From: JBGTIS01 sp041745535
Lineage (GTDB): Bacteria; Bacteroidota; Bacteroidia; Cytophagales; Cyclobacteriaceae
Assembly (NCBI GenBank): GCA_041745535.1
Contig: JBGTIS010000195.1
Location: 1-64,000, forward strand
Direction: 5' to 3'
Length of the DNA: 64,000 bases
Positions 63,649-64,000 of this stretch are shown here, piece by piece. The notes beneath the pieces were generated by a model. The model saw only the letters and a list, made by a program, of their open reading frames with translations, was not told the DNA's origin and did no database searches. Position numbers and translations under genes: made by a program. Every line of letters starts with the position of its first letter. The stretch's first letter is position 1.

Positions 63649-64000
63649 ATGAAAAATCATATCATCATAAAAGTTATTTGTCTGCTGGTGCTGGTTTCTG
63701 TACTACCAGCCTGTAACGAATATCTGGAAGAAACTCCGGATAACCGGGTTGAACTGAATACGCTGCAAAAGGCCTCCCAACTGCTTACCAATGGGTATTC
63801 CAGTGGAAGCTATAGCTTTACCGAATGGATGGGCGATCTGGTTTCCTTCACCCTGGGAACTTCCAAACAACCGCAGTATACCGAGGCTTATCAGTGGGAA
63901 GACGGCACCGCTATTAGTCAGGATACCCCAACTTATTACTGGACCAGTGCCTATGAAGCCATCGCGCATGCCAATGAGGTATTGTCGGTGATTGATGAAC
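63649..64000 (+). CDS. SusD/RagB family nutrient-binding lipoprotein, 3' end missing
   Basis: The ATG at 63649 opens a frame running off the window (117 codons present). The lipoprotein signal is LVLVSVLPAC, followed by NEYLEETPDNRVELNTLQKA and a TPR-like start (YYWTSAYEAIAHANEVLSVI), the usual SusD layout. SusD binds the substrate above the SusC channel. Further genes of this utilisation locus lie beyond the window. Confidence 0.92.
   Translation, partial: MKNHIIIKVICLLVLVSVLPACNEYLEETPDNRVELNTLQKASQLLTNGYSSGSYSFTEWMGDLVSFTLGTSKQPQYTEAYQWEDGTAISQDTPTYYWTSAYEAIAHANEVLSVIDE

Overview
The window comes from a chromosome of a member of the phylum Bacteroidota, most likely an aerobic Cytophagales-type bacterium. 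The evidence is a SusC/SusD pair, type IX secretion (T9SS) cargo of both sorting types with a PorP/SprF partner, an AT-rich genome with frequent TTG starts, promoters of the Bacteroidota form (TTTG, about 19 bases, TAnnTTTG), and the divergent xerD/aroQ and birA/rsfS-ftsH arrangements. No rRNA, tRNA, CRISPR array or insertion sequence was seen.

Layout. 0-9.5 kb: 3' end of a copper oxidase fused to a CopB-like barrel, a frameshifted NADP oxidoreductase, a GMC oxidoreductase with a gluconate-dehydrogenase-3 partner, a GH78 rhamnosidase, and small secreted proteins. 9.4-15.7 kb: housekeeping genes (lpxH-like, ftsH, rsfS, birA, ahcY) and a DUF3347 lipoprotein. 16-21 kb: an MBOAT/SGNH acylation pair, then two translationally coupled LytS-type kinases, the second of which has lost its catalytic residues. 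21-29.9 kb: pyrF, corA, a JmjC-like cupin protein, and a four-gene run of Ser/Arg/Gly-rich lipoprotein, DUF350 protein, twin-ABC ATPase and membrane spermidine synthase. 29.9-33.9 kb: a split kinase pair, a CBS protein, YceI and an LpxL-like acyltransferase. 34.5-42.6 kb: a T9SS type B unit of 1796-residue LRR/Ig adhesin, PorP/SprF and PD40-OmpA. 42.8-47.1 kb: a carrier-protein cysteine biosynthesis operon (cysM, mec, cysO, moeZ order) and lhgO. 47.5-56.2 kb: a secreted SGNH protein, an enoyl-CoA hydratase, rsmE, pyrD, xerD, aroQ, an aminotransferase, marC and rnhA. 56.2-64 kb: a repeat-rich gene-free kilobase, a DUF5916 protein, an orphan HigA antitoxin beside a broken higB, and a SusC/SusD pair cut by the window end.

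The strongest new signal is in front of the cysteine operon. A 28-codon leader frame (45718-45804, minus strand) carries five Cys codons in seven positions (CRCVCCC). A strong terminator hairpin follows, ending about 22 bases before cysM, and a GCGGCAA segment in the leader can pair with the hairpin. This has the form of a ribosome-mediated cysteine attenuator. The CysO carrier of the same operon has five residues after its Gly-Gly, which the neighbouring JAMM peptidase could remove. Other points for a second look are the LytS pseudokinase, the reciprocal Arg/Lys exchange in the XerD active site, the DUF350/spermidine-synthase cluster, the higB remnant, and a 42-43-bp tandem repeat near 56.5 kb.
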